From Strix aluco (taxonomy: Eukaryota > Chordata > Aves > Strigiformes > Strigidae): a stretch of DNA of 64,000 nt. Position numbers and translations under genes: made by a program. The notes beneath the pieces were generated by a model that was not told where the DNA came from, ran no database searches, and worked only from the letters and a program-made list of their open reading frames with translations. The stretch lies in assembly GCF_031877795.1 (NCBI RefSeq), contig NC_133931.1, positions 24,984,264 through 25,048,263 of the forward strand, read 5' to 3'. Of this stretch, positions 38,167 to 51,868 are shown piece by piece (within the stretch, counting starts at the first letter, position 1; each line of letters opens with the position of its first letter).

Positions 38167-40893
38167 GATCTGACCTTGAATGTCTGTGAGTAGAGAGAAT
38201 ATCGAGGGGTTCCTAAACTGGCTGTGCTGTCACTTTCATGTCTTGGCTAGCTTTGAAGTCAGTGACCTGTAAACATCTTGTGAGACTAAGTAAAAGACCC
38301 TAAGAAAGCAGTTTTATCCTACGTAATTAAAAACAAAAGTGAAAATCCATGTTCTCGGCTTTGAGCACAAGAACAGTTTACAGCTGAGGGCCTCACGCAA
38401 GCCTCTAAACGTGAGATATCCTGGGGCGCAGATATGACTGCAAACAATTTTCATGTCTCCTGCACCAAACCTGAGACTCCTCCATGTTGATGTTAGTTGC
38501 CTGGAGATATTTATGGCTTCCAGAGGTCATCAGGCTGCAGCAAGACACTGAATAGTGTCCTTTCAGCAGTAAATGCACCCAGAACTGAGATCAACCCCTG
38601 CAGATGACCGTGAAGAGGGAAGCTCTGTGGGGCTCTGCGGACTGCAGTCATGTTGGGTTACCTAAATAAAGTCCATGGGATACTACAGCCCCTTTTCTAA
38701 AAAACTAACAGAAGAAGCAATGCTGTGAGCACAAGCAGACATCCTACAGAAGACAGGGGCAGAGAGAGAAGAATTCTGCATAACACTTCAAACAGTGAGG
38801 TTTCAAAGCATATCATCTGGCTGACTCTACTATATCCTCGACAGCCACTGAATTATTAACACTTATCAAACAAAATCTGCCTGAAAGCCAAACATGCCAC
38901 TTCCAGAAGCTTGAAAGAAACTGGAAAAATTCACCTAGATTCAAGTTTTAAAACTCCAGTTGCTAACCATTTTGTTCTTTCACCTAAAATTGATCTAAGG
39001 GTTTTTTTGTTGTTATGATGTAACATTTCCCTCAGGAACAACAGTCAGTGACAAATGGAGGTTTATTTTTGCCAGCTACATAAGCTAGCAGTCAAATAAA
39101 ACAGATGAGTAGCCATGTCTCATAGACCTATAAATTATTCACCCACCTCCATGTTAGCCACCTAGAAAGGGCATAGTACACAGCCTTACAAGAGTCTGAA
39201 AGGTCTAATTAATTACTTAAAAATCCACAGATGGGAAGTGTTACATAGATATGTATCACATTTATTTCTGATTTCCAGGTGGAACCAATACTCAACAGAA
39301 AAACAAGTGATGAGCTGGGTGCTTCACTGTCACATTTTATGCACTTTGATGCTTTCCTGTGTTTGCAGAGCAAGAACACCCATAAAGAAAAAAGGGATGT
39401 TTGCCAAACAACCCTCTTTAACTGTACTTTTTCAGTCTGTTCATGTTTACAGTGATGCAAATCACATGAGGAACACTGCTGGCTAATAAGGAAATCAGTG
39501 AGAAACTGCTTCTAGCTGGATGCAGTAGGTGTTGTGGCATGAAAATGGGGAATGTTAAAAACCGCTGCCAAAAGTGCTGTAGTTATTATCTGAATGTATC
39601 AAAAATACTGGAATTTAAAAACTGAAAATAATTAATCATTTACAGCTTCAGTAAGATAATATACAGATTATTCATAGTTCCGTTACAAAGTGGCAGGAAA
39701 CCCTCTTTAGTACAGTGGAGCAGTTCAATTACCTTACGGCAGCTATCTAGTGCCACTTGTGATCCCCCAGGTGCCTGGTGGGACACATTGACATGGGTCT
39801 GATGGAGGGACCAGAGAAGATATATCTCACATTTGGAGCAGCTGCTGGGGCCAAGCAGTCCACTATTCAGTAGCACAATGTGTGTGTTTTGGGAACTTAA
39901 AGCAGGGTTCTCCTTGTCACAGTGAGGCACCACCTTACTTGCCCTTTGTGGGAAATAGTTGCATAAGTAGGGTCAGAGGCAAACACTCAGTAATGCCTCT
40001 AACTTCTAAGGCTGGGCTTTCTGGTTTCTTTGTTGTGGAGGTTGTGGGTTTTTATTTTGTTTTGGTTTTCTGCTTTCGACTCCTCCTGAGCTTGTTTCCT
40101 TATACTTGACCTATTAGTGAGTCTGCACGCTGAGCGGGCTGCAGATGAAACTGATTTTGTCCTCAGGTTATAGAGAAGGGCAGCACTTGCCAAACAGATC
40201 AACTTACTCCATAAATGTAATAATTTCAAAAACATGCACAACCAGCACATGCTCTTGTGTGATCAAATGCCCATTGAAAACCCAAATTGCAGTGGGGGCT
40301 TTGGGGTGATACTGGTGTCATCTGAGCTGACAAAATCATTAATCACAGGGGTACCCTTAGCACAGCAGGCAGGTGTCCTGTGATCAAATCCAGCTCCTAG
40401 GAAACATATTGATCCTAGGTACTGCACATCTGCTACACACAGTTCAACCAGTCTCTCAGATATAAATACCCCTTCTCCCTTTCCCAGGTGCTGCACGTTC
40501 TTTTAAGACTTGCCATCTTCCAAGCTTTGCCACCAAGAGCAATCATGAATCGATTCACTGTCGTGCAGTTGTGAGAAAAACAAGGCAACAGTATAAAATT
40601 GCACAAAAGCAGTCCATTGCTTTTTGTTTTATTAATGCGAATTACCAGAAGCAACAATCAAACATAACAACTGTTATCTGTCAACCTTTTGCTGCTACTG
40701 TTGCTGTCACTCTCTCCATTTGCCCTGTTTGTGATTTGCCTGAGGTACTGTCATGAGCCAACAGGACCTTGTTTCCTAGCCCCAAATGGTGGCTACCTCA
40801 TGGAGCAGGAGTAGGATACGCCACCTCCTGTGCCACTGCACCGGGGGCACCATCTCCAGAAATGGCATCCTTTGTCTACCCATCTGGAGCTCC

Positions 40894-41325
40894 TTACTGG
40901 AGTCCAGCTCAGGGCCACTTAGATAATTAAGGGACTGGACCATCCTTCATATGAAGAAAGGCTGAGAGAGCTGGGGCTGTTCAGCCTGGAGAAGAGATCT
41001 TTATAAATACCAGATTGGAGGGAATGAAGAAGATGGAGTTGGGCTCTGCTCTGCAGTGCCCACTGACAGGATGAGAGACAATCACCACAAATCAAAACAC
41101 ATGAAATCACATCTGAACATCAGAACACACTGTTTTACTGAGAGGGTTGTCAAACACTGTGACAGGTTGCCCAGAGAGGCTGTGAAGTCTCCACTCTTTG
41201 ACATAATTCAAAACCTGACTGGACATGGTCCTGGGCAACCTGCTGCAGCTGACCCTGCTTGAGCAGGGGGATTGGACTAGATGAGTTTAAGAGATGCCTG
41301 CCAACCTCAACCATTCTGTGGGACT
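40894..41325 (+). mobile_element. CR1 LINE, 5'-truncated, older copy
   Basis: Starts at 'actggagtccagctcagggc' and proceeds through 'gattaagggactgga', 'gctgagagagctggggctgt' and 'ggttgcccagagaggctgtg' to 'gaccctgcttgagcaggggg' and 'caacctcaaccattctgtg'. These are diagnostic segments of the CR1 ORF2 C-terminus and 3' UTR in the common avian subfamilies. The frame HCFTERVVKHCDRLPREAVK is still readable within 41056-41262. An internal gap is present where the copy passes from 'gagaagagatc' to 'tttataaatacc'. A different subfamily from the copies at 37.7 and 42.0 kb. Confidence 0.92.
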
Positions 41326-42007
41326 CTCTAACCCATGGTGCCATTTCCTTGGCTCGTTCAGACAACTATTATAACTGACACACCATAAACAAATGCAATT
41401 CAAGCTCATTCATGTATTGAACTAATTTCATGAGTCTCCAGCTATTTCATACACAGTTTGATGCACTGCATAAGGCAGGTAAAAGCAGCTGCTTTGGTAA
41501 TTGATACTGACAACATCTTTTCAGTAATCAGCTGTGTGAGAGTTTCTTGATGAAAATACACATACATGTTGAGGAATTCTGAAAAACATCCCATCCCTTC
41601 TAGCTTCTGATCTCAGCATGAAATGCACAATGTGAATATTAATTAGATGATGACCAGAATATTTACCTGCCTTACAACATGTCCACATTAAACACCAATT
41701 CTTCACACATTAATAAACTGTCTGCCACATTTTTTTCTTGACAACTTAAGAAAATGCAATGCTGCTATTGAGGTAAAAGGATAAATGGACCACAAAATAA
41801 ATGATGAGCGTGTCAATGATGACCACTGCTTCTTGTCAATCAGCATCAGGCACTACTGCCTTCACTGCTGTGATCAGTCATCATTAGAATTAAACTCTAT
41901 TGCTAGATATTTAAGCCTTAAAATTATTGTCATTAGTGCAAACAATGACTGGAAAATTAGTTATTGATTATCAGAATGCTTACAGAGGCAGTTTCCATAA
42001 AACACAG

Positions 42008-42124
42008 ATATGTGCTTAGGGATATGGTGTAGTTGGGATCTGTCAGTGCTAGGTTAACGGTTGGACTAGATGATCTTCAAGGTCCTTTCCAACCTAGATG
42101 AGTCTGTGATTCTGTGATTCTATG
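42008..42124 (+). mobile_element. CR1 LINE 3'-end fragment
   Basis: About 117 bp covering only the ORF2 stop region and 3' UTR: 'cttagggatatggtgtagtt', 'tgtcagtgctaggttaacgg', 'gatgatcttcaaggtccttt', then the tail 'gattctgtgattctatg'. It is the same subfamily as the 37.7 kb copy but in the opposite orientation. It is extremely 5'-truncated, as is common for CR1. Confidence 0.93.
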
Positions 42125-43898
42125 TTCAATGGGGAAACCATATAGTAACTCCAGAATCTTTTTCGGTGTGTAATAATTTGCATTACATTCTTCCCTACAT
42201 TTTCTTTCTTTTCTTATTTATATCCCACATAGCATTTAATTGCCAAAGGAAGCCAAACGTGAGTCTTGAAATCAGTACACGTTTGCTGTACAGCCCTATC
42301 AATGTCTTTCCACTTGTCTTTCCCTTCAAGTAGACTTCACAACTATTGTATGAAACTTTCAGATATGATGGGAAATTCCCCACTGTTTGTATAACTTCTC
42401 TTGGGTGTGCTGGGTCTTCAGTATTACAGTTAGATCTTCGGGATACTGACCTCTACATGTACATTGCCATATATAGTGAAGTTAATATGCTAATGAATTA
42501 CAACAATGTGTAAAATCTTCAGGCTTTATTTTACAATAGTCCCTAGAGGAGCTGACAGAATTGCCACTCCACTATTTTACACAGTATATATACCTCTCCA
42601 GATAGAAAAGACTCCAGCTCAGAAGAACACACACTCTAAACAGACAAGAGGGACTGCAGGATAAGAGAGGCATGCAGAGATGAAATGGCACGTTTATTTT
42701 CTCACAGCAGCTCAGAAAGGAATAGATGCCAGACAACTGAGCCTAGGCCAGTGCCCTGTTGAGCAAGCTGTACTACCTCTTAACAGCGAAGTTGGAAATG
42801 CCTTAACAAAGGATATTTTGCCCAATGCTTCCAAAAGTTTACAAAGCTAAAAGAAAGGCTTTGCAAGCTAACGTGTTGCATCTTCCAAGTAAACTATGTG
42901 TTCGAGCTTCATCTCCCTGTCAAGACAAATCTCCATACTATCAAAGGTACTGCGTGTAGTAAGATGTCAAAACAAACACCTGATCATTTTTATTTCTGCA
43001 GTGATTTTCATGGCTACAAAAGGCAGATTCCTTCTTTCTTTTTCCATCTATTAAAGATTTTGTTTGTTTCCTGCTTTTTCCTTAAGAAACAAGAAAAACT
43101 CATTTACTTCATTATCAAGTTTATTCCAATCTCAGACCTTTTTAATGCCAATGACACTATTCAGGAATGTATTAAAAAACTACGGTGCCTTGGAAAAAGC
43201 AAGTCCTGATTAAATATATATGTCCTTTTCCTTTACATCGAGGACTTAAAAATAGGAAAAAAAGAGTCAAAGGAACACACCACAATATTCTATGCAGTTA
43301 AAAAATGCTAAGTACCAAGAAATCATAAATACTGAAGATAAGAGCATTCTCCTCCTCACACCAGAGTGCTAACTCAGCTTTGAGCTCCTACAAATCCTAT
43401 GAAATGGGGGTGTTGGGGTACACATATGTCCATACAGTAACAGAATCAATAGCCTCTCACTTCTCATAGCTGGAGCATTGCTGGCCCAGACATTTTGAAA
43501 GGTCGAAACTGCAGGGAAGAGGTGGGAGACACATGATTTTTCCTTCAAATGATATCTTAAGTGGTCAGGAAGTAAAACTGCTGCAATACTAGTTCTGTTT
43601 GGGATGGGATGGCTGGAAGGCTCCACTGTGCCACAGCATCCCTGTTGCTGCAAATCCCGTGGAGTGCTTGGCTGCTTCTGCTAGGTGTTGCACAGATGTT
43701 TTGTGAGCTGCCCTCATTTAATCACAGTCTTCAGAACTATTACTGCAATGAAAACTCAATTATTGCAGACATGTATTGCATGTATTTTGGTGCACATATT
43801 AACCTCTTCTTTCATGGGATAACCTGTAGTTGATAGCTGGCTTTAATGTTAATTATTTCATTATCCATTTTTCAAGTAAGCAGAGGCAATGGAGAATG

Positions 43899-43932
43899 CT
43901 AATGCTGTTTAGTGGGGTGCTGACAGCATTAG
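43899..43932. repeat. Perfect 10-bp inverted repeat, 14-nt loop
   Basis: ctaatgctgt (43899-43908) and acagcattag (43923-43932) are exact reverse complements. Both arms carry a TAAT core (homeodomain-type). They lie in a stretch (about 43830-44320) rich in TAAT/ATTA words and free of recognisable repeats. No function assigned. Confidence 0.85.
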
Positions 43933-44654
43933 TTCTCCTGTCATTTAGTCTCAAATGATGAAATTACAGGCTAAATTGCTTGAGTTTCATGGCTACAGAC
44001 ACTGGAATAGTTTCCAGTACAGAGCTTATAAATAACATCAGAAGCCCTGCTGTTTCACCTCCTGAGTCATTCTCTCAAAAGTCTTTAAAATTCATGATTC
44101 AAACAAGAAGGCAGAGGGAAAGCTTTCAGTTGGTTGTTTCAGTGGCTAATTAAATGAGACTACAGTGTAAGGGAGACAATATGAAGTGTGCATTATTTCT
44201 TGTTTTGCTTAATGCATCTGAGAATTAATCCTCTGGATACACTAAACAGACTAAATTACAGCTCAGGATTATCACAGTTACTTTTGCAATGCATTAACCT
44301 CTCACTCATTGTGGCAGAGGACCGGTGACAGCTGGGGAATCAATCTAAACTCACTTGAAATCCTGTGAAATGAGGTCTCAGGGAAGGAAGCAGTTCTACT
44401 CCATAGAGCACAGGTTGACTAGACTCTAAAATAATATCCTAAACAGCCCTTGACTGGAAAAAAACCCCAAAAACAAACAGATGAAGCTTCAACAGTAAAA
44501 GGCACTGGAAGCTTTTCCTCCACTCATCCACTCTCTGTCTTATATCAGCAAGGCTCTTTTTTAAAACAAAGAAAATAAAAGGGTGAGTCTTCCTAGCTGG
44601 CGCTGCCCAAACATGACCCCACGCTTGCAGGCTGGCTACCTGGGATGTAGGCCC

Positions 44655-45012
44655 ACTAATCCCATTTTTGAACCTGTTTACACCTCTGCTCTCCACAGCT
44701 TCTTGTGGCAATGCACAGTGTGCCTGAGCATTTTATGTGGGCACACTACGGTTCTCACTTTGTGAGCTGTAGTAGAAGCACCCTGACTTTCTTTGTTCAC
44801 CTTCTTCATACCATCAATGGCTTAATACACTTTTATCACATCCTAACTCAGCAGCTTTTTCCCAAGCTGAAGAGTCCTCCTTGTACAGAAACTATTTAAT
44901 ATCTCTGAGGATGCAGGCTGCTGGTGACTCTTCTCCCTTTTCTAATGGTGTTTCAGCATTCCTGAGATGAGAAGCCCAATACTGCCTGCAAACACCAGCA
45001 TGTGAGTGGACT
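44655..45012 (-). mobile_element. Ancient CR1 LINE fragment
   Basis: In plus-strand reading it follows the reverse complement of old CR1 (the family shared with turtles and crocodiles): 'aatcccatttttgaacctgt', 'ctccacagcttcttgtggca', 'ttttatcacatcctaactca', 'ttcccaagctgaagagtcct' and 'gagatgagaagcccaatact'. On the minus strand the ORF2 tail reads LPQEAVESRGVNRFKNGIS-like. It is strongly diverged, so probably older than the bird radiation. Confidence 0.7.
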
Positions 45013-48000
45013 CGTGATGTGACTGTGGCATACTACAACACATTACCTATGAATGTTTTCTGTTTCTTCTCTCTTCCTTCCTCAACTGCACAAAACACTC
45101 TATTTTTTATCATCCCTGGGCATTGAGTTGACAATTTCAGACAATTATCCAGACAATAATTCCCAGATCATTCTTCTTGAAAATAACTCACATAGATCCT
45201 GTTGTCATGTATACATAGCACATATACTGCATTACTGCATTTATTGACACAAAAATGTCGCTGGCTGTTGTATTGCTTAGGCATTTTCTACTATAAGATT
45301 ACTGTGACATTTTCACAGTCAGCATCAGTTTTGATATGAAATATTTGAAGTAGTCATCAGCAAACTTTGCCATTTTGCTATACTTGCTATTCATTCCCTT
45401 TGCAGCTAACCTGGAGTTTTGTGAACATCCAAAGTGCCAAAAAAAGGTGGTTGGGCAGCCTAATAAAGCCTTTCTCCATTATGAAGACTGACAATTTATT
45501 TCTACCTTCTTTTAATCAGGTATTACTCTGCAAGAGGAAAATACCTCTTATCTCACAGTAGCTTATTTCTCTAAAGGTCTTTGATCCAGGAGCTTTTGAA
45601 GACTCAACTGTACTTTGCTGACCAGATCCAGCTACAAAAATGGTTATAAACTCCCCTGAAAAGCCCTGCTAGATTGGTGAGGCATGACTTCCTCCTTCAA
45701 AAGCTACACGTACTCTTCCATTACTTTTGTATTTTCTGTCTTTGCAGCCCTTCTTTTGGCTCCATGACCACCCTGGTTCAGTGATTCACAGATCCCTATT
45801 TAGGGGATTTCCTACTTAGGGCATTTCAATTTAGAAGGGTTATATACCTGTATTAGATATCTGTATATGTATCTCTATATTCTGTATATTTTAATACAGT
45901 TTATTTAATTTGTGCTTTCTTTAAAATGAGGTATATGACTACATATATTGTGTAGAGACTGCTTAACAAAGTTGATAGCTTTAAAATTGGTTGTTGGATT
46001 TATAAATCCTTTACATTTTGCATTCTCTTTTAAACACCGTGTAAGAGGGATGAAAGTCATTGCAAAATCGGCAATTTTTCTAATTTAGAATTCTTTTTCA
46101 TGTGTTTGTTTATGCCTCAGCTCAGCAAAGCAGTTAAAGTCTGAGTATGTGATTTATTTTAATGCCCTTAAGCATTAAATGTCACACATCAAGTGAAGAC
46201 TGGGACCCATGTAAACCATCTTTCCCAACCAAATGCATTTCTGTATGTCTCTATATTCTCTGTATAACTGCATCATGTAGCTGATGTTATAAACTTGCTT
46301 AGAAACCCAAAATATTGAAGTCCTTTCTTCACCGTCCTCTGCTAGCCAAAGAGCTTTCTGATAATGCCCAGGGGTAGACCCTTGCTCCACCCTGTGCCAA
46401 CAGCTTCCAAAACACCCCAGAAATTCGGTGGACACAGGCACCCGCTGGACCATTTGAAGGTCAGCTGTGGAGAGCAGGAACCATGAACATGACCCATGTA
46501 TCAGGGTTTTGAGTAGCATTTCTGTCTGCAGTAACTGTTTTCATTCATTTACATTTTCAATCCGTTCAAGAAGCTTCATTGTATTTTACAATTAACAGAG
46601 CTATTTCCTAAGCCAAACCTGCAATCCAATTTAATGTGAGCCTTTAGGTCTGTTTTCCCAGAGGATGCTGGAGATTGAGAGGAAACATGGAAGCTTCCAT
46701 TGAAGTTCCCTTCAGGCTTTAACCTCCCCACCTAGATACGAACACAACTGGATGTTCAATCACAAAGTTCCTCTAGGCCCTCCCCAACAAGTAGATGACT
46801 CCTAGAAATGCCAATATTCATAGGACTCAACTAAGCAGAGCTCTCTTCTGCCCATATGGTGAAAAAAACCTGTTAATGACCATTCTGGTGCTTAACTTGT
46901 TATGAAAAAAATAAATGGTCACTCTACTTTAAGTAAAACACATCCTAAACAAACTACAAGTCTGTTATATTTTATATCACACAAACAGCAACTGCATTTA
47001 TACAACCACACCAACAAGATGAGCAATGGTTTTTACTGTCTCTTTACTGTCATACCCCATTGAGACTATAAAACTCTTCAAGGTCATGGTGGATTTTAGA
47101 TGTAGGACCATTAGACAAGGCTGGAAGAATACTATGGCTACCACAATTAAATATCCTTCAAAATATCTGTGATTACTTTGATTAATGCATGCTTGAGTTT
47201 TAAACCAATGTAAGTTATTTCCTAATAAATGGTAGATGCTCCAGATACTGGTGATGAAATACCTCTTCTATTTGATCTACAAACCAGTGTATATTTAGCT
47301 AGTTCATTATTAATAGAAAAACAGAGAGGTACTTGAAACAAAGTTCAGATCTGATCTTATTGGAAGGTTCAGGGCTGTTCAGATCTGGAAGCTTTGAGTC
47401 ATTTCTGGAACAAAGCTGAAGTAATTCTCCCCATTCTGGTCTACAGATCATGTTGTCCCACAGACTGTGAACACAAAGTATCAGGAAGGAAAATAAGCAA
47501 TCCTAATGATTCAATCTTCTTAAGCAATAAATTGCATATTTTTGCCACAAAGCTGCAAAGAAACAACATATTTTAACAAAAAATAATTAAGGTACAGTGA
47601 AGACACCTGCTGCAACACTGTTGTCTGCAATCTCAGAATTTTTCTCCGGTTTAATGTTTCATGAAATTACATGGGGCCCCACGTGGAAAAAAAGGGGGAA
47701 ATTAAAAGATTTCTGCCCTTTATGGCAGGGGAAGTACAGAAATTCCTCACACCTGCTATGATTCTGCAGTGTATCACTAACTGTAAGTGGGGTCTGGCTA
47801 ATCCACACAGCAGAACTAATACTAGAAAAAGACAGAGTAAATAAAGCAATGTCCCTAACTAGCATGATTCTTCCAACTTGTAAATTTGAGTTGCTGTGAT
47901 AGCCATTTTGCCACAGTGCAAACACAGTGACTTGTCAAACTGCAAATATATTGAGTGAAACAGAAGTCATGCAAGCTTAGAAAGAACACTAAGAGAAGCT

Positions 48001-49229
48001 GACAATTAATTTTAAGTTGAAAGGTTAACCTGCTTGCTTTCAGCGACAGAGCCTCAGTCCTACCAGTAAGTGCAAATAGCATTTGCCTTAAAGATAGTCT
48101 TACTGCTTCTCTGGATTACCATGCACAGAACATGCTTATTTCTTATAAATTTGAGGGGGTTTTGTTTTCATTCAAATTAAACCTATATGGGTGAAGGTCC
48201 CATTTAAAACATGGAAAGCAAAGACTGTTTGGGTGAAATTTTACAGAAGCAGAAGGCACCAGTGTGTCCAGCTATCCCAAATGCCAAGGCGTGAGCATAG
48301 CTTTCAAAATCCTCCTTCAGATGCCATGTGACTATCTCCATCACAATCATATTTTTACACAAATCAAGCATCAATACATATTTTTCACCATTCGGGAATA
48401 AAAATGTCCAAGGCCCCATATTAAATTATATGCTCATGTTGCTCAGCGCAGCTTTTACAGGTAATTTCATGAGCAGCTCCAAATGGCACAAAGTTTTACG
48501 TATGATTCAACAAATGCAGATAATTTGATAACAGTGACCAGACTCTATACAATACAAAGTAAACAAACCTCTATTAATTTAAACACTCCCTACCACACTT
48601 CTGATATACTGTGCCCATGCTAAAACTTAGAGCAGTGTTTACAGCTGTATAAATTGAAGCCATTTTGATTTGGATTTAGTCAAAGAAATCAAGCGCAAGC
48701 ACCCTCTTGTAAAGCTTTTTATGGTGCTACATTCAAACACCATCTATGGACTAATCCAAAGGGGAAAAAGAGCCAATGATGATGACTGTTAGCAGGCTAG
48801 AGCAAGACTATTACCAAATTATTATAATTATTTTAATAGAAGCTAGAATTTAATACATTCCTTCAAAAAAAATCTTAATCTCTGCATTACTATGCTTGCC
48901 TTTTGTGGGAGAAAGACATGCTCCCCAAATGCAAGTTTTCATAACCAGAATCCCATCTGACAGTCACTCAAGGCATTAAACCCAGATTAGATGAATTTAG
49001 ATCTCTATCCTCATCAACCTGCCTTCCCTTTGATTACCATACTAATACAGACTTCTCAAATCAATTAAAATATTTCCTATACTGTGTTCATCATTAAGAG
49101 AATCCTGAGAATATAGGGAAACCTTACAGTCTATCAAAAAGTTCAAAATACTCAGGTTTCATTGGAAAAGAGTAGATACGACCATTGGTTCCTTTCAAAT
49201 GCATAAATTGAAGACTTTTTTTACACAGC

Positions 49230-49316
49230 AAACACATATATACATATACATATGCATATGCATATGCATATACATTTATATACACATATACATATATATA
49301 CACATATACCAATCCA
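49230..49316. repeat. Alternating AT/CA/GC microsatellite
   Basis: About 85 bp of acatat, catatgc and atacac units, including three tandem atatgc units near 49250-49270. The tract is almost strictly alternating purine-pyrimidine. The opposite strand gives an artefactual Tyr/Val-rich reading frame. Confidence 0.9.
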
Positions 49317-51850
49317 CACATAATTTAAAACCTTTCAGGAGCCAAATGGGCACTTGCTAAATAGAACAGCATGCTATAAACTCAAAGGACTGCAATGACT
49401 ACTCAGCCAACCCGGAATTAAAGGTCTTACCTAAAAATAACATCTGAATGAAAAATTTTTACACTCTGGCCAATATTTATTTTACTTTTACAACTTCACT
49501 TTACTTTTACATCCTCCCTTTAAAACTGACAGACATTTGATAGTAAAAAAAAAAAAAAGGATGATTTTTCTCTCTTTAAGATACATTGTTGCAAGATAGT
49601 CTTGCATGATTATTGGTGCAATAGTTTCCATTTCCCACTCCTACAAGGGCTGACACAGAAGAAGAAAAACTGGCAGGTCTCATTAGTCCTGGGGAGCCCA
49701 ATCTTGGCCTTAGCTAGTATCAGATTCCTCAGAAGAGGTGAAAAGAAAGCACCACCTTTTCAGAAATGCAGCCATTGAAATCAGAATGCACTGAGTGAAG
49801 AAGAGAAAACTTTCCCGTCACATATTCTTTTCAGGGTCAAAAAATAGACAAGTGAGATTTTAAATAAGTAACTCATTCCAAGTAAGTACAGTCAAATTGT
49901 TCCCAGGCTGACAGACTGCCATCACGTCCCACTGCTGCCAGCAGGGTCCACAGCTGTGACTCCAAAGGTGGCTCTGGCTTTGGAAAAACACGGTGCAGCA
50001 GAGAAGGCAATAATAATTTACTTCAGTAATTAGATTCTGTCTTGTGCTGTGTATCGAGAGCCCAAGGCTTGTCTGGAATTAGACAAGGCACCCAGAGTGC
50101 CTTTACAGCTATCTATTTTAGTGAATGGAGCAGTCAAATATCCTCTTCTTGAAACAGCAGAAGAGCAATCACACTTTTTCCTGTCTAAATGAATTTAAAA
50201 TGCACTGCAAATCAAAAAGAAAAAGAGAATGACTGGAGACAAGCAACAAAAGGCATGGAATAACACTATCCATGACAAGGATATGTATTCAATATTGGCT
50301 GATTTTTTGCTGCAGAAAGAATGCTCTACACCTAAAACAGGGAGGCAGATGTTTTCGCCCAGGTAAGCCACAAAGAGGGCTGAGAGAGGGGCCCAAGCCA
50401 CGACTCGCACAGCTTGGAGAGGTGAAGCCGAGACACAGCTGGCTGGGGAGCACTGACACAAAACGTGGGCAAAGCAGCGATCCTACCCATTTCCACCGAG
50501 GCAGGTGAGTTGGCTTGGCAGGCGGGAGCTCTCGTGCTTCTTAAATTATTACAGGAATGTTTCTTAGCACTCTCTGAGCTCAGGCCCCAGGGACCACGTG
50601 CAGTCCCTTCCCTCTTGCTCTCTAATTAGAAACTTGAAGTCATTACTTGGGCCAAGGCATAGTGAAATGAAATTGTCACTAGGTTGAGTATCCTGAATGA
50701 AAAAGTTTTTAAAGATACAAAGATAATTTTCTCAAAAAACACTGCACCATGTCTCAAAATCATTTTACCATTAATAGATTTCCTGGCAGCTACTTGTCTG
50801 ACTGAAAGAGAGGAGCTGCATGGAAAAGAAGAAAGCAAATGACATTTTTAACTGAGTGATGATCCCTTCTTTTCCCCAAGCATCCTGAAATAAAAGACAT
50901 AAATGCAGAGCACTTGGAGGCTTCAACAGCATCCAATGCATGTGCTTTTAATTATGACTGCACATGAACATCTGCCCTAAAATCTAGCCAGCAGGTTTTG
51001 GTGGACAAGAAAAATACCCATAGTAATTAGGAACTAAAGAAAGAAAGAGTCAGGCAGACTAATTAACTTTCCTCAATGCTTCCCATTTAGCACATCTTAG
51101 GGATTTAAAATTAAAGACATATATAATTTGGGATATTTTCAAGATTAAGATGTCTAAAACTTGTCGATTAGTTTTAACTGCACAATGAAATCTGTTTCTT
51201 AGCTAGAAGTTTTAAGGGCTAAAATTATTCAGGCCAAGAAAACAAGCTGCTGCAGTGGAGTGTCGAAGCCCTGACATGTTCAGTCTGTGGTTCTCACACT
51301 CCAGCATGGCAAGAGAGCAAAAGCTGCCCTGTCAGACCCGATCTCCTTCGTGCTGCTGGGGGTTATGAGCTCAAGAGTAATGGTGGCTGGAGAGCTAATA
51401 ACAATTTTCAAGGCTGGTAGTGGCACTTCTGTGCAAACAGCTTAGGAACCTCCCTAGTCCTTTTTCATGCAGAAAAAAAGCACCCCAGGAATTAATCTAG
51501 ACTTTGCCAAAACCAGAGATTTTAGCTATTAGTGGCCACCTATTTCTGCAGCTTTCTGCGTTACAGGCTGTGAACAGACACAACAAAACAAGAATGCACT
51601 ATGGCTTTTGTGAACCTGGTATAGACTGTGGATGCATACTGCAGTCTACAAGACTGCAGCTGCCTGTTTCTCCAGGGGCTGCTATTAATGCAAGGGACTG
51701 GGTCAGTCTCTGAGATGCACCAGTTAAAGCCCGAGTGCAAGAAAAACAATGCCTTCAGCAGTATTTTTCTAAAGACTTCTTTTGGTGACATCTGTAGCAT
51801 GTACATGGGGCCTTAATTCTGTTCTGAAACATAAATGAAAGGACACTTAA

Positions 51851-51868
51851 CTTTTTTTTTTTTTTTAT
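51851..51868. repeat. Poly-T tract
   Basis: An uninterrupted T run of about 17 followed by atttcaaacc. No adjacent retrocopy could be recognised. A similar T run lies near 58230-58243. Confidence 0.85.

Noticed and set aside
49124..49321. Tyr/Val-rich minus-strand frame (YVYVYIN-like)
   Set aside because: It is a translation of the AT/CA microsatellite.
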